Shown here: positions 1-12,367 of the stretch, one piece after another
How the letters are laid out: each line of letters opens with the position of its first letter
Position numbering within the stretch: the first letter of the stretch is position 1
NCBI GenBank assembly: GCA_030068075.1
Contig: CM057839.1
Coordinates: forward strand, 22,609,167 to 22,673,166
DNA length: 64,000 nt
DNA from: Paguma larvata
Taxonomy: Eukaryota; Chordata; Mammalia; Carnivora; Viverridae
Direction: 5' to 3'
Made by a program: the position numbers and the translations under genes
The notes under the pieces: generated by a model
Databases searched by the model: none
Told to the model about the DNA's origin: nothing
What the model saw: only the letters and a program-made list of their open reading frames with translations

Positions 1-1515
1 AACTAATGCATTCTTTTCTTAAAAATAGAAAGCCACAAACTGAAGTCCTGCTCTGAACATATGATTAAAGTTCTAATAATATATGAATTAACTCAAAAAT
101 TTTTAGAATAAAATATAATGTGGGCCGCTATCATTCTTCTGTACTATAATGTATAGCATACGTGTAGCATAAGGTTCATAGTGTAGTATACATACAGATA
201 GTATACAGTGGATATATATATTATATATATATATAGTATACTTGTTTATACTATATAATCTTGGTTTTATGGTCCAGCAGTATTAACATCATGTGGGAGC
301 CTTCAGGGATACAGAATCTTAGCCCAACCTCAGAACTACGGAAACAGAATATTCATTTTAACAAGGATCCCTGGTAATGAATGTGCATAATAAAATTTAA
401 GAAGCATAGGTACAAACTTTGTAAAAAAAAATCTTGAATGTGGAAAATATATCTTATTCCTCAAAAGCAAAGATAGATTGCTTTTTCACCACAGTGGTCT
501 GGATAGGAGTGGATGACATCAAAAACGTGAAAGGACATTTTTACTACACGTGAAATCCTTGCAATGCATTTATTCAAATGAATAGTTTCTGGGTTCTTTT
601 GGACAGAGAGGAAACAGTGAGCAAATTTTTATTTATTCCTATAATTATTATGATTGGTGTGTGAGAGAGCCAAGATATGACAAAACTTTAGTTGATAGAA
701 AACAAAAACAAAAACAAATTTGAGAGTCTCAGTTCAGAAGACATTTTAAGTTTCTCCTTTACTTAAGACAGCAAAGTGAAATGAGACAATGAAAGCAACT
801 AGAGAAGACAAACTCTAAGTCACTTACACTCCATTTACTTTTGATATTTTGTGTAACTTTACAATGGTTTGTTTGTCAGTCTAAAATAAATGTATTGTGT
901 TAGTTTGATGCACTTGAATAACTCTCCATTAACTGTATCAGGGATAAATGGCCAGCAATCTCTTATAGTAAATAAAGTTTTGTTGGAACAAACCAATGGT
1001 AATTTTATATGTATTTTTTGTGGCTACTTTTGAACTACAAAAACAAATTTGAGTAATGGAGAAAAAGACTGTATGATGTGCATAGTATAAGATATGTACC
1101 CATCTATTCCTTTGTTGAAGTCTAGCTATTTTGATTTGTTTTAAGATTTCCTTCCCACTACCCATATATCTTTCGAATGTGATAATTAATAAAAGGAAAC
1201 CTCACTAAAGTGCATTTGGGATGTCAGAAGGGGAGACTGGAAGAGAGAGCTGTTGTTGGACTTGACTATGGTTTTGCCATAGCTTGCTTGCCCAAATTGC
1301 AATTCTTTGTTATTCCTGAATAAATTCATTTTTACTGGTAAAATAACTGATTTAAGTTTAACACCAGCATCTGGAGTATTAATGCTTAAGGATAAAGGAT
1401 CTTGGAGTTACATCATTTGTATCTCTAAAACTATCCAATAGCGTATATGGCTTTTAAAGGATTACAGGCAAAAATCAATTTGAACATATAAAAGTTTAAA
1501 TGTAAATTATGTTTT
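1..1515. other. AT-rich sequence, no gene recognised
   Basis: No coding signal or recognised repeat was seen apart from a short AT-alternating tract at about 211-236. The only open frame of note (minus strand, 938-1165) has an unremarkable AT-driven composition. Old repeats too diverged to see by eye cannot be excluded. Confidence 0.6.
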
Positions 1516-1526
1516 AAAATTATTAT

Positions 1527-1749
1527 TAGGGGAAGAGGGGAAAGGAAAAAAAGACACAGAGAGGGAGGGAGATAAAACATAAGATACTCTCAAAGACTAA
1601 GAACAAACTGAGGGTGAGGAGGGTGAGGGAAAGGGGAGAGGGGGTGACGGGCATTAAAGAGGGCACGTGTTGGGATGAACACTGGGTGTTATATGTAAAC
1701 CAATCTGAAAATAAACTATTAAAAAATACAAAATAAAAATAAAAAAATA
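1527..1749 (+). mobile_element. L1 3' end, 5'-truncated, with TSD
   Basis: A purine-rich 3' UTR carries the carnivoran landmarks GGGTGACGGGCATTAAAGAG and CACTGGGTGTTATATGTAAA, then an A-rich tail. It is flanked by an 11-bp direct repeat AAAATTATTAT at 1516-1526 and 1750-1760, which is a TSD. It closely matches the L1 ends at 40345-40465 and 51600-51719, so it belongs to the same fairly young subfamily. It holds no coding part. Confidence 0.9.
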
Positions 1750-1760
1750 AAAATTATTAT

Positions 1761-2841
1761 CTTTTGAGCAGGTAGAAGTAAATTAGTGCCAACTATAATT
1801 TTCTTTCAGTTACTGTAGGTAAAAAGAAACAAGTAGAAGTATTATTATTTTGTAATCGCATGTGTGAATATATGCTATATACATAATATAGTTTCTGGGT
1901 TCAGTGTTCTAAATACATAAATTATATTTGTATATAGAAATTATAAACATATGTATAGATACACATATATGTATAACTACTTCAGAATACATTATTGTTT
2001 TGTCATACTTGCTAATGTGATTACCCTGTTTCCTGTAATGCACTCATATCATTATAGTTCTTTCCTTCATTGGGGCACTGATAATGTCAGTTAGAATAGG
2101 ACTGAGAGAGATTTTTTTTCTGTACTCTAGGAATTCACAGACAGAAACAACTGTATACCTTGTGAATTCATTTGTATAAAAAGCAACATAGAGAATCAAA
2201 GAAATGAATTAGTGATTATCTGGAGTGTGTCCTACACAGAGGAACAGATTTTAAAGAGCAGTGGGAAATCTTTTTCAGATGATGGAAATAGTCTGTCTCT
2301 TATTTGAGGTGGTATTTTAACGGGTGCAAAGCTGTCAAACAACCCAGATAATAGTCCATGTTAAATAATGCAGTTTATTTTATGTAATTTTTTCTTCATA
2401 ACATTAAAGAGAAAAAATGAATTTCACTGTATGTTTAATATGCATTTCAAAGTAATTTATATTTTTCTACAGTTTCTGGACACAGAGTTCTAAATATATA
2501 AATGATATCTGTTCCTTAGGTTGTCTTGGTGCTGCATAATGTTTTTTCTGATTTCTTTCTCTTTATTCTATGTTGGTGTGTTTAAATTCAGATTTATAAT
2601 TGGGATGTGATGACATATACTTTAATTTTATTACAAACACATGCATTATTAGTATTTAATAGTAGCACATATTACTATTATATTGTCTTTATGTCATTAT
2701 TAATTATATCAGTTATTATCTAAATTAAATATTATTGTCCTAATTCTGTGTTAGTGTAGCATCATGCAAGATTTAATATTTTCATTTCACCATTTGTGCT
2801 CTTTCCTATATCTTTGTATTTTAAGATTTTCTATTTTAAAA
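1761..2841. other. AT-rich intergenic sequence
   Basis: Nothing identifiable was seen here: no long open frames, no SINE or L1 hallmarks. Confidence 0.55.
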
Positions 2842-2852
2842 AGTATATAATT

Positions 2853-3065
2853 AGAAGGGAGTCTGGGGGGCTCAGTCAGTTAAGCGTCCAACTTCAGCTC
2901 AGGTCGCGATCTCACAATTTGTGAGTTCAAGCCTCATGACAGCTCCGAGCCTGGAGGCTGCTTTGGAGTCTATGTCTCCCTCTCTCTCTGCCCCTCCCCT
3001 ACTGGCTCTCTGACTTGCTCTCTTTCAAAAATAAATAAACATTAAAATTTTTTAATTAAAAAAGG
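2853..3065 (+). mobile_element. Carnivora tRNA-derived SINE
   Basis: A full-length but diverged copy: head at about 2857, A-box-like GGCTCAGTCAGTTAAGCG, core GTGAGTTCAAGCC, CT-rich region and AAAATAAATAAACATTAAAA tail. It is flanked by an 11-bp TSD AGTATATAATT at 2842-2852 and 3066-3076. Confidence 0.93.
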
Positions 3066-3076
3066 AGTATATAATT

Positions 3077-3692
3077 TGATTTGCTTTTATATACCAACTG
3101 AAAGTTTGTCTTTTAAGGTATTAGTTTGTTTTTTAACATTCCTTCTAAGTATTAAAGTTACTTAATTCTATTTTTTATTCTTTGCATTCTCTTTGTTTCA
3201 TGATCACTTATTTCTTTGTCCATTCTTATTTAGTTGGGAATATTTTAAATACATTATTATTTTTTCTATATAAGCTCGTTATGTATACATTATTTTATGA
3301 TTGTTTTAGAATTTCAGTGGAAATTTAACACATACTATTGCTTAATTATATATAAATGTAAATTGGCAATTTTACTATTTCCTGGAAGAAACCACTGAAC
3401 ATTGTCACACTGATTACACATCTATTAGATTTCGTACTATTATTTTAGATGTATAATTATACTTTTAATGTCAACAATTTAATTTTTCAAGTAAATATTC
3501 AAATAGAGTTTCCTATGTACTTACCATTGCTCTTCATCTCAAGCTTCACTAGGGTCGTTTTCCTTCTTACTGAAGAATTACCTTTGCTATCTCCTGGGTT
3601 GTACTTGCTGTTACCTAATTGTCAAAGGTTTTGTGGGGTTTTTTTTTTTTTGTTTGTTTGTTGTTGTTTTCTTTATTTCACTACTATTTAAA
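3077..3692. other. AT-rich sequence with T-run
   Basis: AT-rich DNA with a T12 run and GTTT repeats near 3640-3665. The open frame at 3449-3691 ends inside that simple sequence and does not look like a protein. Confidence 0.5.
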
Positions 3693-3704
3693 CTTTATTT
3701 TAAA

Positions 3705-3910
3705 ATTTTTAAAGTTTATTTATTTTGAGAGAGAGAGCATGCAAGTGGGGTAAGGTGAGAGAGAGAGGGAAGGGAGAATTCTAACCAGGCTCTGTACTGT
3801 CAGTCCAGAGCCTGATATGGATCTCATACTCACAAACCAAGAGATCATGACCTGAGCCAAAATCAAGATTCCGATGCTTGATTGAATTAGTCACCTGGGA
3901 ACTCCCTCAC
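3705..3910 (-). mobile_element. Carnivora SINE, minus orientation
   Basis: Reverse-oriented copy: it begins with the inverted tail (TTTATTTATTTTGAGAGAGA), passes through CATGACCTGAGCC and ends at the inverted head near TCACCTGGGAACTCCC. An imperfect direct repeat of about 12 bp (CTTTATTTTAAA-like) flanks it near 3693-3704 and 3911-3923. The head is diverged, so this is an older copy. Confidence 0.85.
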
Positions 3911-4379
3911 CTTTATTTTTAAAGTCTGTGTTGCTTAGCATAGTATTCTAGGCTGGTTGTAATAGAAGATATGATTTCATTATCATCTGGATTTCATTAC
4001 ATCCTTTTGAACTATGAATGGTCAGTCTCAATGGTGAAAGTAATTGAAAGAAATATAAATATTTTTACTTGTGCTTGAGTTCAGTTTTGTCTTTAGTTTT
4101 TCATATTTTCTAGTTTGTGCTTAGTCATGTTTCTCTTTTTTTTTCCGGTTTTGTAGTGGATCTTGAAACTATAACTTATCATGGTCTCATTTTAGAATAT
4201 TATACACACTATTTCCTCCAAAGTATTTTCTGCCTCCTTATTTCTTCGTTCCTTCTGGGTATTAAATCACACGTATATTATGTGTTTCACCATGTTTTGA
4301 ATGCTTTCTTTAAATTTTCTTTATTTTGATTTTTCGCCTCTTTTCTGCTCCTAACTGTATTCTTTCTTTTGAAATATAT

Positions 4380-4660
4380 GCCTTTACCAGTTAGTTGTTC
4401 AACTGTGCTTTGTCTGTCACTATGGCCATTTATTTCGTTGCTAAATTATTTATAATTTCAGTTATATAATTTACATTTGTTTCCATTGTATAGTTTTCAG
4501 CTCTCTGCTGAAGTTGTCTATTTTGTCATTTATTATCTTATAACATTAACCATAGTTATTTTAACTTTCTTGATTGACAACTCCAATATTTGGAGCTCTT
4601 ATGTATTTCTTCTATTTTGTTTTTTTCTTTAAAAATTAATTCTTACTTCTCATATTCTTT
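4380..4660 (-). mobile_element. Probable old L1 fragment, antisense
   Basis: T-rich sequence including TTAACCATAGTTATTTTAACTT and a following CAACTCCAATATTTGGAG stretch. This resembles the antisense of a 5' portion of old mammalian L1 (L1M type). The flanking 3925-4380 may belong to it. Assignment is from remembered consensus only. Confidence 0.4.
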
Positions 4661-4665
4661 CCTTT

Positions 4666-5346
4666 TTAAAAATAGAATTCCAGGCAGTTTGAATGAAAGA
4701 TTCAAAGTAATATGAAGTTCTAGATTAGACTAATTTTCCCAAGTGGATTTGCTTTTACTTCTAGAAGCTCACTAAAATAAATGCAGATATACTTAATAAG
4801 CTCAGATATTAAGATAATTTGACACTGGGTTTCAATTAATGTATGAGAGTCTATTTTTCAGACTCTATTACTTATAAGGTACCACTCTTAAAGTCAAAAA
4901 GCCTGAATTATTTACCAGAACTCTCCATATGAATGATACAGATGAAAGCTGTAATCATTTTTTCACTTTATACCTTTTCTTCTGAATAGGCAATTGTCCT
5001 GAGGGAAATGCATCCCCTCATGCCAGAATATGTTCTTTTAACTTTCTTCTTCCAAATAAATACTGGCCACAAAATTCCTTACTGCCCTTGATCTTTCTGA
5101 AACCTTAAAAAGGAAGATATCTATATTTTTTCTACTGTTTTGAGTTGTTCTCTGTGAGAATCTTGGTCTAAAATCTTGGTCTATCTATTGCCATATGCGG
5201 AATTCCTTTAAACTTAATCATATTTGTAACCTATCATCCAGATGAATAAATGTATTGATTATTGGCTTAATGACATGGGTTGTAATTTTTTATCTTATTA
5301 TGTCTGTATTTTTCATCTTATTGTAAATATTGAGGAAATGGTATTA
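4666..5346. other. Unclassified intergenic sequence
   Basis: No recognised repeat or gene. Ordinary AT-rich sequence up to the target of the next L1. Confidence 0.5.
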
Positions 5347-5360
5347 ATTAAAGAGCATTA

Positions 5361-6046
5361 AATGCTCACCATATTAGGGTCGCCTGGGTGGCTCAGTTGG
5401 TTAAGCGTCCGACTCTTGATTTTGGCGCAGGTCATGATCTTAAGGTCTTGAGATCAACCCCACAGCCATCTGTGTCTGAGAACATGGAGCCTGGTTGGGA
5501 TTTTCCTTCTGCCCCCTCCCTTGCTCTCTCTTTCTCAATTACATATACATTTAAAAAGAATAAATGCTTATCATATTTAAAATGTGGTATTATTCAGCTA
5601 TAAAAAAAGAATGAAATCTTGCCATTTGGGACAACATGGATCTGCTGAGAGTGTATTATGATAAATAAAAAAAAAGAGAAAGACAAATACCATACGATTT
5701 CCACTATATGTGGGATACTCAAAACGAAACAAATGAACAAACAAAACATAAAGAAATTTATACATAGAGAACAAATGTGTTTGCCAGAGAGAGAGGGAGG
5801 AGTGAATAGGCAAAATAGGTGGAGATTAATTACATATTTCAAGTTATACAAAAATGTCATGAGATGTAAAGTACAGCATAGGGAATATTGTTAATAATAT
5901 TGTAATAACTTTCTATGGTGATCAATGGTAACCACTAATTGTGGTTAGTATTTAATATTGTATGTAAGTGTTGAATCACTAAGTTGTATACCTGAAACTA
6001 ATATAATATTGTATGTCAACTACATTTCAATTTAAAACAATTAAAA
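5361..6046 (+). mobile_element. Older L1 3' end, split by a SINE
   Basis: From 5583 the sequence follows the end of L1 ORF2 and its 3' UTR: ATTATTCAGCTATAAAAAAAG, GACAACATGGATCTGC, then GAAACTAATATAATATTGTA and an A-rich end. A degenerate possible TSD (ATTAAAGAGCATTA at 5347-5360, ATTAAGAGCACTTA at 6047-6060) would place the 5' end near 5361, upstream of the nested SINE. No intact reading frame remains. Confidence 0.75.
5377..5560 (+). mobile_element. Carnivora SINE nested in L1
   Basis: Head GGGTCGCCTGGGTGGCTCAG followed by TTGGTTAAGCGTCCGACTC, a diverged middle and a shortened tail. Direct repeats TAAATGCTCACCATATTA (5359-5376) and TAAATGCTTATCATATTT (5561-5578) are an imperfect TSD of about 17 bp. 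The insertion postdates the surrounding L1. Confidence 0.9.
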
Positions 6047-6060
6047 ATTAAGAGCACTTA

Positions 6061-7298
6061 AGTAACCATTTGTCTCACAATTTCATGTTAATTAAAAACT
6101 CTTAAATAAAAATCATATTTCCAATTCAATAGGGCTTTTCAAGGGAGGATTTTCCAGTTATTTTATGCCATTTCCTATTTATCTAATGGGATTATTGTTA
6201 TGATCAATTGCGATGTAGTATAGTGAATATATAACTTGAAACATAAACTCAAAATATGACCACTATAAATATAATTGTATAATATTAGTATCACACCATA
6301 GTGCCTTTAAATGTAATGAGAAGAATTTATCAAAGGCAGAGGTTTGCAAACTCCACTAATTTCTTTGTCAAAACCTACAGTTATACTAGAATGGTAGTAA
6401 ATGCAACTTTATTTCACTCGTGAATCATGATTTTCTAAGACACTGTGGTAGATCTCTAACTTTCTTTGAAAAGGAGAAAAACCAATAAAAATGAGAAGGA
6501 AACACTATTAATTATTATACAGTTCTTCCTACATCCTCTGATTGGGTCTTTAACACTGAATTGCTTTGGCCCCCACAGATAGGATATAAGATGAAACATC
6601 TGTCAGATATCTTTATGGAAGCTAGTGAATTTGTTATCAAATAAAAAATGTCGAACAATGATATATCTATAGCCTATTTGAAGCGATAATAAAAATTCCT
6701 CGTGTTTTTTTTTCCTAGCCAAGATAAAACATAACCACTAGAACTCGTCTATATTCATTTCATAAATCAATGACAATTCACTTCAGTGAATGCTTCTGGA
6801 AGTCAGCCAATAAGCAACAGCAACAATCCATTAAATATAGTTCTACAGATAAAGGTCAACCATTCCTAAACACTCCCATTCTGAAAGTCTGCCAATTCCT
6901 GAACTTCATTCATTGTTCTTCACACACTACATAAGATCAACACCTTGTGCTGTGCTCAAAGAGACTGAGACTTACAAGCAAACTTCATAAACAAGTCATG
7001 CATTTTGCTTTTGTTTCAGAGGCTACAGCATTGATGACTAAGGCTTCAACGATATTTTGTTTGTTTTTTGTTTTAGAGACTATCTTTTTGTAATGTTCCT
7101 TACAGGGGAAAAAAAGGTGCCCATTAGTGTTTTTGTGTCTTGATCTTCCTTCAGATTTGCTGTCTGATGACTCTTTCAACAGCAGTTTGAACTCCAATTT
7201 GTTTCATTGAGATTTTCTTAATTTACTTAGTTATCCTAAAATTTGCAGCAATTAGGTCTTTGTATAAATTGATTAGATCTTTGACTTGGAAGAGACAC
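6061..7298. other. Unclassified intergenic sequence
   Basis: No recognised repeat, exon or RNA gene in about 1.2 kb. The small minus-strand frame at 6985-7197 has no recognisable domain. Confidence 0.55.
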
Positions 7299-7311
7299 TA
7301 TTTGTATATTT

Positions 7312-7732
7312 CCTTTTTCTTTAAAACTTTTTATTGTCAAATTGGTTTCCATACAACACCCAGTGCTCATCCCAACCCTTGCCCTGCTCAGTGCCCATCA
7401 CCCACTCTCCCCCCTCCCATACCCACCTCAAACCTCAGTTTGTTCTTAGTATTTAAGAGTCTCTTATGTTTTGTCTCCCTTCCTCTCTGTGTTTGTTTTT
7501 TCTTTCCCCTCTTTCCCTCCCCCCTGGTCTTCTGTTAAGTCTCTCAAAGTCCACCTATGCATGGAAACATATGGTATCTGTCTTTCTCCGACTGACTTAT
7601 TTCACTCAGCATAATACACTCCAGTTCCATCCATGTTGCTACACATGGCCAGGTTTTTCTTTCTTACACTGTTGGTGGGAATGCAAACTGGTGCAGCTGC
7701 TCTGGAGAACTGTGTGGAGGTTCCTCAAAAAA
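7312..7732 (-). mobile_element. L1 with 5' inversion (twin priming) and perfect TSD
   Basis: 7312 to about 7655 is the antisense of a carnivoran L1 3' end (CAACACCCAGTGCTCATCCC, TTAAGAGTCTCTTATGTTTT, and the antisense ORF2 end near CATCCATGTTGC). From about 7664 to 7732 the polarity flips: TTGGTGGGAATGCAAACTGG and GGAGGTTCCTCAAAAAA are sense ORF2 sequence lying further upstream in L1. The whole block is bounded by a perfect 13-bp TSD TATTTGTATATTT at 7299-7311 and 7733-7745. A single insertion with an inverted 5' end explains this. Confidence 0.9.
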
Positions 7733-7784
7733 TATTTGTATATTTTCTTAATCTGCTTATTCTTTTCATGATTTCTTTATTCTT

Positions 7785-8110
7785 CCTTTTTTAAAATAAA
7801 ATTGTATAATAGTTTTAGATTCATGGAAAAATGCAAAGATAGGATGGAGAGTTTCCATATACCCCACATTTAATTTTCCCATCTTCCATTTAGTATATTG
7901 CACATTTGTCACCTATATTGATATATTATTATTATCTAAGTCCATAATTTACTGAAATGTCCTTGGTTTTTCCTAATACTCATATTCTGTTCTAGGATCC
8001 CATCTGAAATACAGTCCGCATATATTCTTAGGCCATTTGTGGCTGTGACAGTTGATGCTTGGTTTTTGTCTGTCTAGTACAAAATCTCATCTAATTTGAC
8101 TGTTTTGCCT
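7785..8110 (-). mobile_element. Probable old L1 3' region, antisense
   Basis: Sequence including ATAGTTTTAGATTCATGGAA, ATGTCCTTGGTTTTTCC and TTCTAGGATCCCATC resembles the antisense 3' part of an old L1M element. It is diverged and both borders are uncertain. Confidence 0.5.
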
Positions 8111-8523
8111 CTGTTGAGTTTTTGAGGGAGTGCTTCATAAGGAATGGATAAAGACATAGTTCTAAAAATTCTCAAATCTGAGCTGGCACAAAAGACAATT
8201 GCTCAGGCTTTGCCTTGGATCACTCATAGAAACTTCAGAACATTTTCCGACATGAAAAAGTAGAAAACAGGGTCATTTTGCATAGTTTGTTTCTGAGATC
8301 AGTAGTAGAGACATAAATCTAATATCAGTTCTTGCTTCTGCTTCGTTGGGAAACAGAAACTCTTTTTGTAAGTATACATGTTAGAATTGTAGTGGCTTCT
8401 TTCTTATGTGATTGTACAAGAAAGTTGCAGTTTTTCCCTGGGGGAAAAATGTTTTCCATAAATATACTCTCAATAAAAGCCTAACTTCTTTATTTACCTT
8501 AATATAAATGGCAATTAAGAATC
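8111..8523. other. Unclassified intergenic sequence
   Basis: No recognised feature. May contain a further diverged part of the preceding L1. Confidence 0.45.
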
Positions 8524-8935
8524 AATAGAATATTATTTGGATATTAAAAATAACGAAATCTTGCTATTTGCAATGACATGGATGGTGCTACAGAATGTAA
8601 TACTAAATGAAATAAGTCAATCACAGAAAGATAAATGCTATAAGATTTCACTCATATGTGGAATTTCAGAAACAAAACAAAAAAGCAAAGGAAAAGTGAG
8701 AAAGCGAGAGACAGATGGAGAGAGAGAGAGAGAACCTTTCTCTTTACTATAGAGAACAAACTAATGGTCCTAGAGGGGAGGTAGGGGGATGGGTGAAATA
8801 GATGAAGGGGATTAAAGAATGCACTTATCATGATGAGCACTGAATAATGTATAAAATTGTTGAATCACTATATTGTACACCGGAAACTAATATAATACTG
8901 TATATTAACTATACTGGAACTAAAAAAAAAATCCC
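8524..8935 (+). mobile_element. Older L1 3' end
   Basis: The end of ORF2 and the 3' UTR in sense: GACATGGATGGTGCTACAG, AAATGAAATAAGTCAATCAC, TTTCACTCATATGTGG, a GAGAGA tract, then TTGAATCACTATATTGTACA, GAAACTAATATAATACTGTA and a poly-A tail ending near 8930. It is the same general type as 5361-6046. No clear TSD was found. Confidence 0.8.
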
Positions 8936-11477
8936 TTCTAAAAAATACATAGAAGAACAAATTTGTCATGTTTTTAAAAAATCATGAAAAAAATTCTACA
9001 AGAGGGAGAAAACCAAATCAATACTTAACTTTCTTTGATTTGCATCCTGAGGCCTCAAAATCAAAGATATCCTCTGTTCAGTACTCTTCAGTGATATCCT
9101 ATTTTAAAAACTAACGAGAGTCACACAAAATAATCCACACTTTAATCATTTTAACATTTCTTAAAACCTGCCTCTCTCTGTCTATATTTGTTAGTCTACC
9201 ATCCACTTAAAGTTCTTCTTTTTCCTGCTGCTTCGGGTTTCTGTAAATTAGCAACTCTTCCATTACTTTTTGCTCTAAGAGGAAGAACACTCTTACGGCA
9301 CATATTCCATTAAGATTTCTGGACCAAATGTTGGATCTATACAAGCTGCATTTAAACCTTGATCTACAGCCAAGACAAGGTCAATAATTAGAGATTTTCT
9401 TAAAGCAGGAAAACAGGCAAAATTTGCATCTGAATTAAGGATTTTGTTAATTCTTACTTAATCCAAAAGTTGACTTAATTGTTAACGCATTAGAGGGAAA
9501 TGTTAAAAGCAGCAGAGTACAAAACACTGGTACAAAATTTAAATAGCATAAATTTAAAATTTAAATAGCTGTTCATAATTCAAATAAATATGCTTAAAAT
9601 TGTGATATGTACCACATAACGCTATTTCAGAAACCTTTCCATTAAGAGTAGCCTGAGCAGAGATTCCAAATGGCAAATAATATAAAGATGAATCAATAAA
9701 TACTGTTAAAAATTTATAGAAAAATTTCCAAAATATTCTGAGGAAATAAGATAATGGGAAGCTTATTGGATGTTTCTCCCCATTTTGCCTAGTATCTCAA
9801 CTTGAAATAGGTATTTTGCAAGGAAAAGGAAAGGAATTGGGAATTTGACATTCCAAACATATGGTTGAAAATAAATATGTGGCTGAACATCTTTAAGGAG
9901 CAGAAGAAACGAAACAAGCTTGAAATAGTAATTTTGTGGCTCACCAGATAAAATAACTGGTCTCCAAATATTAGAATACAGAGAGGTTCTCTCTTATCAA
10001 TGAATTGTGAACTTCTTAAAAGATATCCTTATAATATTCCAGCAAAATCTCCATTAGAAGAATAACCATCTGATATTGGCTAAGAAACAAGAGGACCGTT
10101 ATTAAAAATAAATCAAACTATGCTGTTGTAATAAGAGCTAATAATACTCCCTAATTACTTGTCCTCCTCCCAAGGGTCATTATCTATAGATTTAAATGAA
10201 TAACAAAACAGCTTTCTATATCTATCATCTGTCCCTCCAGCGTATAACATGAGACCCTTTAGTACACGGAGTACTAAAAGACCTAGTAGTTGAAATTTCT
10301 AACAATTGGTAAGTCCTTTCCCATTTCCCAAGCTATTAAATGTTATCATCAGACTATCCCTTTATTCTTTGTGGCACATTCTCTAAAAATCAAATACAGA
10401 GAAATCATATTCTCAAATGGAAATATCAAATTAAATAAACTCTAGGTTCACATACGTCAGAAAACTCTTCTACATGCATGATAAAATTACAGCTGACCTA
10501 TACATTATAATTCCTACCTGAAAAATAATTTAATAATAATAAATTAGCTGTCATCTCTGAATCTATGAGCAAAAGATTCCTTGTACATAATTAGAAAATT
10601 TGGAGCACAGAGTCCAGATTTTTATATCTAAACTGTTTATCAAATTTCCTGAATATTTTCTTAATGCTGATGTTAGGCCAATTATAGCAAATTTGAGAGA
10701 AAAAAGAGTTAATAGTTCTTTTACCGGTCCCTGTAATTCCTCTATTTTACCTTCTCAAAATCTAATAATGAAGGATATAAATCTGTCCAAAATCTGTAGG
10801 GAATTAGCAACTGCTCCATAGCAATGTCTAACAAAATCAGCTTGGGTAAATCTGAAGACATTTTTAGTGTTAACAGCTTTACAGTGAGCTCTCTTTAGTG
10901 TCCCAGTTGTTAAACATAGTCAAAATTAGTTGCTTTCACCTGAATAGCTATGTACTAGATATTTACTGTAGCTTCATTCTTCTTCCAAATCTAAAACCAA
11001 AACATGATTAAATTCATGAATAAGTGTCCAGTAAAAGAAGTTCCCCTATCACCAGGTAGATAGTCGGAAAACCTCAGGTAGTACTTATATTTTAGGGATA
11101 AAAAGAAGCATTCTTCTGTCGAAAAGCCACAGTATACATGGTATGAGAAAAAAAAATCCTACCTGGAATATTCTAATTTATCTATCCAGTGATAGAAGAA
11201 CTCATTTTACTGTGTAATTATTCACTAATTCCACAAGGTTTTGTTACCTATTCTTCTTATCATTCCAATCCTCTTCTCTGAAGGTAAGTTGAATTATTTG
11301 CAGATAACCTTTGAGTCTGGAGTTCTGATAAACAGGTAGGTGGATAGAAGTGGGTGTCACCATTTCCATGTCCTGGCATAAGCTCCACTATGTGATCAGT
11401 CATGGTTTTGCTTCCTGTTTCATGGACAGTAACATGTTCTGGTTTTGGATGGCAACTTCTGTGAATGTCAATTAGGT
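8936..11477. other. Unclassified sequence, some coding-like stretches on minus strand
   Basis: No SINE, L1 or LTR hallmark was recognised in 2.5 kb. On the minus strand, about 11460 down to 11241 is an open frame of about 70 codons with mixed, protein-like composition (it contains HGNGDTHFYPP). It ends in a stop, is followed by other short frames and is cut off upstream by the antisense L1 at 11478. It could be a decayed processed pseudogene or an unknown repeat, or it could be chance. The plus-strand frame at 10600-10821 is its shadow region and is not proposed as a gene. Confidence 0.4.
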
Positions 11478-11823
11478 CACATTTTTGAAAGCGTAGTTCA
11501 AATATTCTACATTCTTACTGATTTTCTTTTTCTTTTCATTAAAATTAATGAAAAAGTGATGAAATCTCCATTTATAATTGCGGATTTGTCACTTTCTCCC
11601 AATTGTTCTGATTTTGCTTTATGTGCTTTGAAAAACTCTTATTAGATAGATGCATAGTTAGATTTTCTTTCTCTATAATCTTCTTTGTCTAATTTAAATA
11701 TAGCCACCCACTCTTCTTTGTATTAGTGTTAACATGATAAAATACATCCATTCTTTTAAATTTTAAAAATGTGCATCTTTATATTTAAAGTGCATAACTG
11801 TAGGAAACATATACGTGGGCCTT

Positions 11824-12059
11824 CTTTTTTTTTAATATTTAAAATTTTATTTATTTGAGAGAGCGAGAGTGAGAGTGTGTGTGCACTCACTTGTACTTGA
11901 GCAGGATAGGAACAGAGAGAGGGAGAGAAAGAATCCCAGGCAGGCTTCACACTGTCAACATAGAGCCCAATGCAAGGCTTGATCCCATGAACCGTGAGAT
12001 CATGACCTGAGCCAAAATCAAGAGTTGGACACTTAACAGACTGAGCCACCCAGGCACCC
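11824..12059 (-). mobile_element. Carnivora SINE, minus orientation, nested in L1
   Basis: Inverted tail (TTTATTTATTTGAGAGAGCG), inverted core GATCATGACCTGAGCC and inverted head CTGAGCCACCCAGGCACCC. An 8-bp direct repeat TGGGCCTT at 11816-11823 and 12060-12067 is the likely TSD. A GTGTGTGTGC tract lies inside the tail region. Confidence 0.92.
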
Positions 12060-12367
12060 TGGGCCTTGTCTTTTAATTCAAATCTGAGACCCCCTGCCTT
12101 TTAATCGAGTCAATTATATTTTGTGATTAGAGATATAAATGAGTTTAAATGCACCATTATGTTATTTATTTTCTATATATGCTATATCTTTCTTGCTTCT
12201 GTCCACTTCTAAATTAATATTTTTATAATTCTATTTTATCTCTTTTGTTGACTTATGGGTAGGCATTATTCTTTATTGTAATATGGTATTAGTTGATTTA
12301 GGCTTCCGGTTGTTTAGTTGAGAAGTTTTTCTCCCTAGAGGTCTCTCGACTGCATCAAGAGACACTG

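Noticed and set aside
7260..7771. Two overlapping plus-strand frames (92 and 101 codons)
   Set aside because: Both are translations of the antisense 3' UTR and inverted 5' part of the twin-primed L1.
10600..10821. 73-codon plus-strand frame
   Set aside because: No domain, and the opposite strand shows equally long open stretches; insufficient support for a gene.
11060..11100. Minus-strand translation with a DRGTSFTG string, weakly like a retroviral integrase motif
   Set aside because: A single short match with stops around it and no neighbouring retroviral motifs or LTR pair; judged to be chance.
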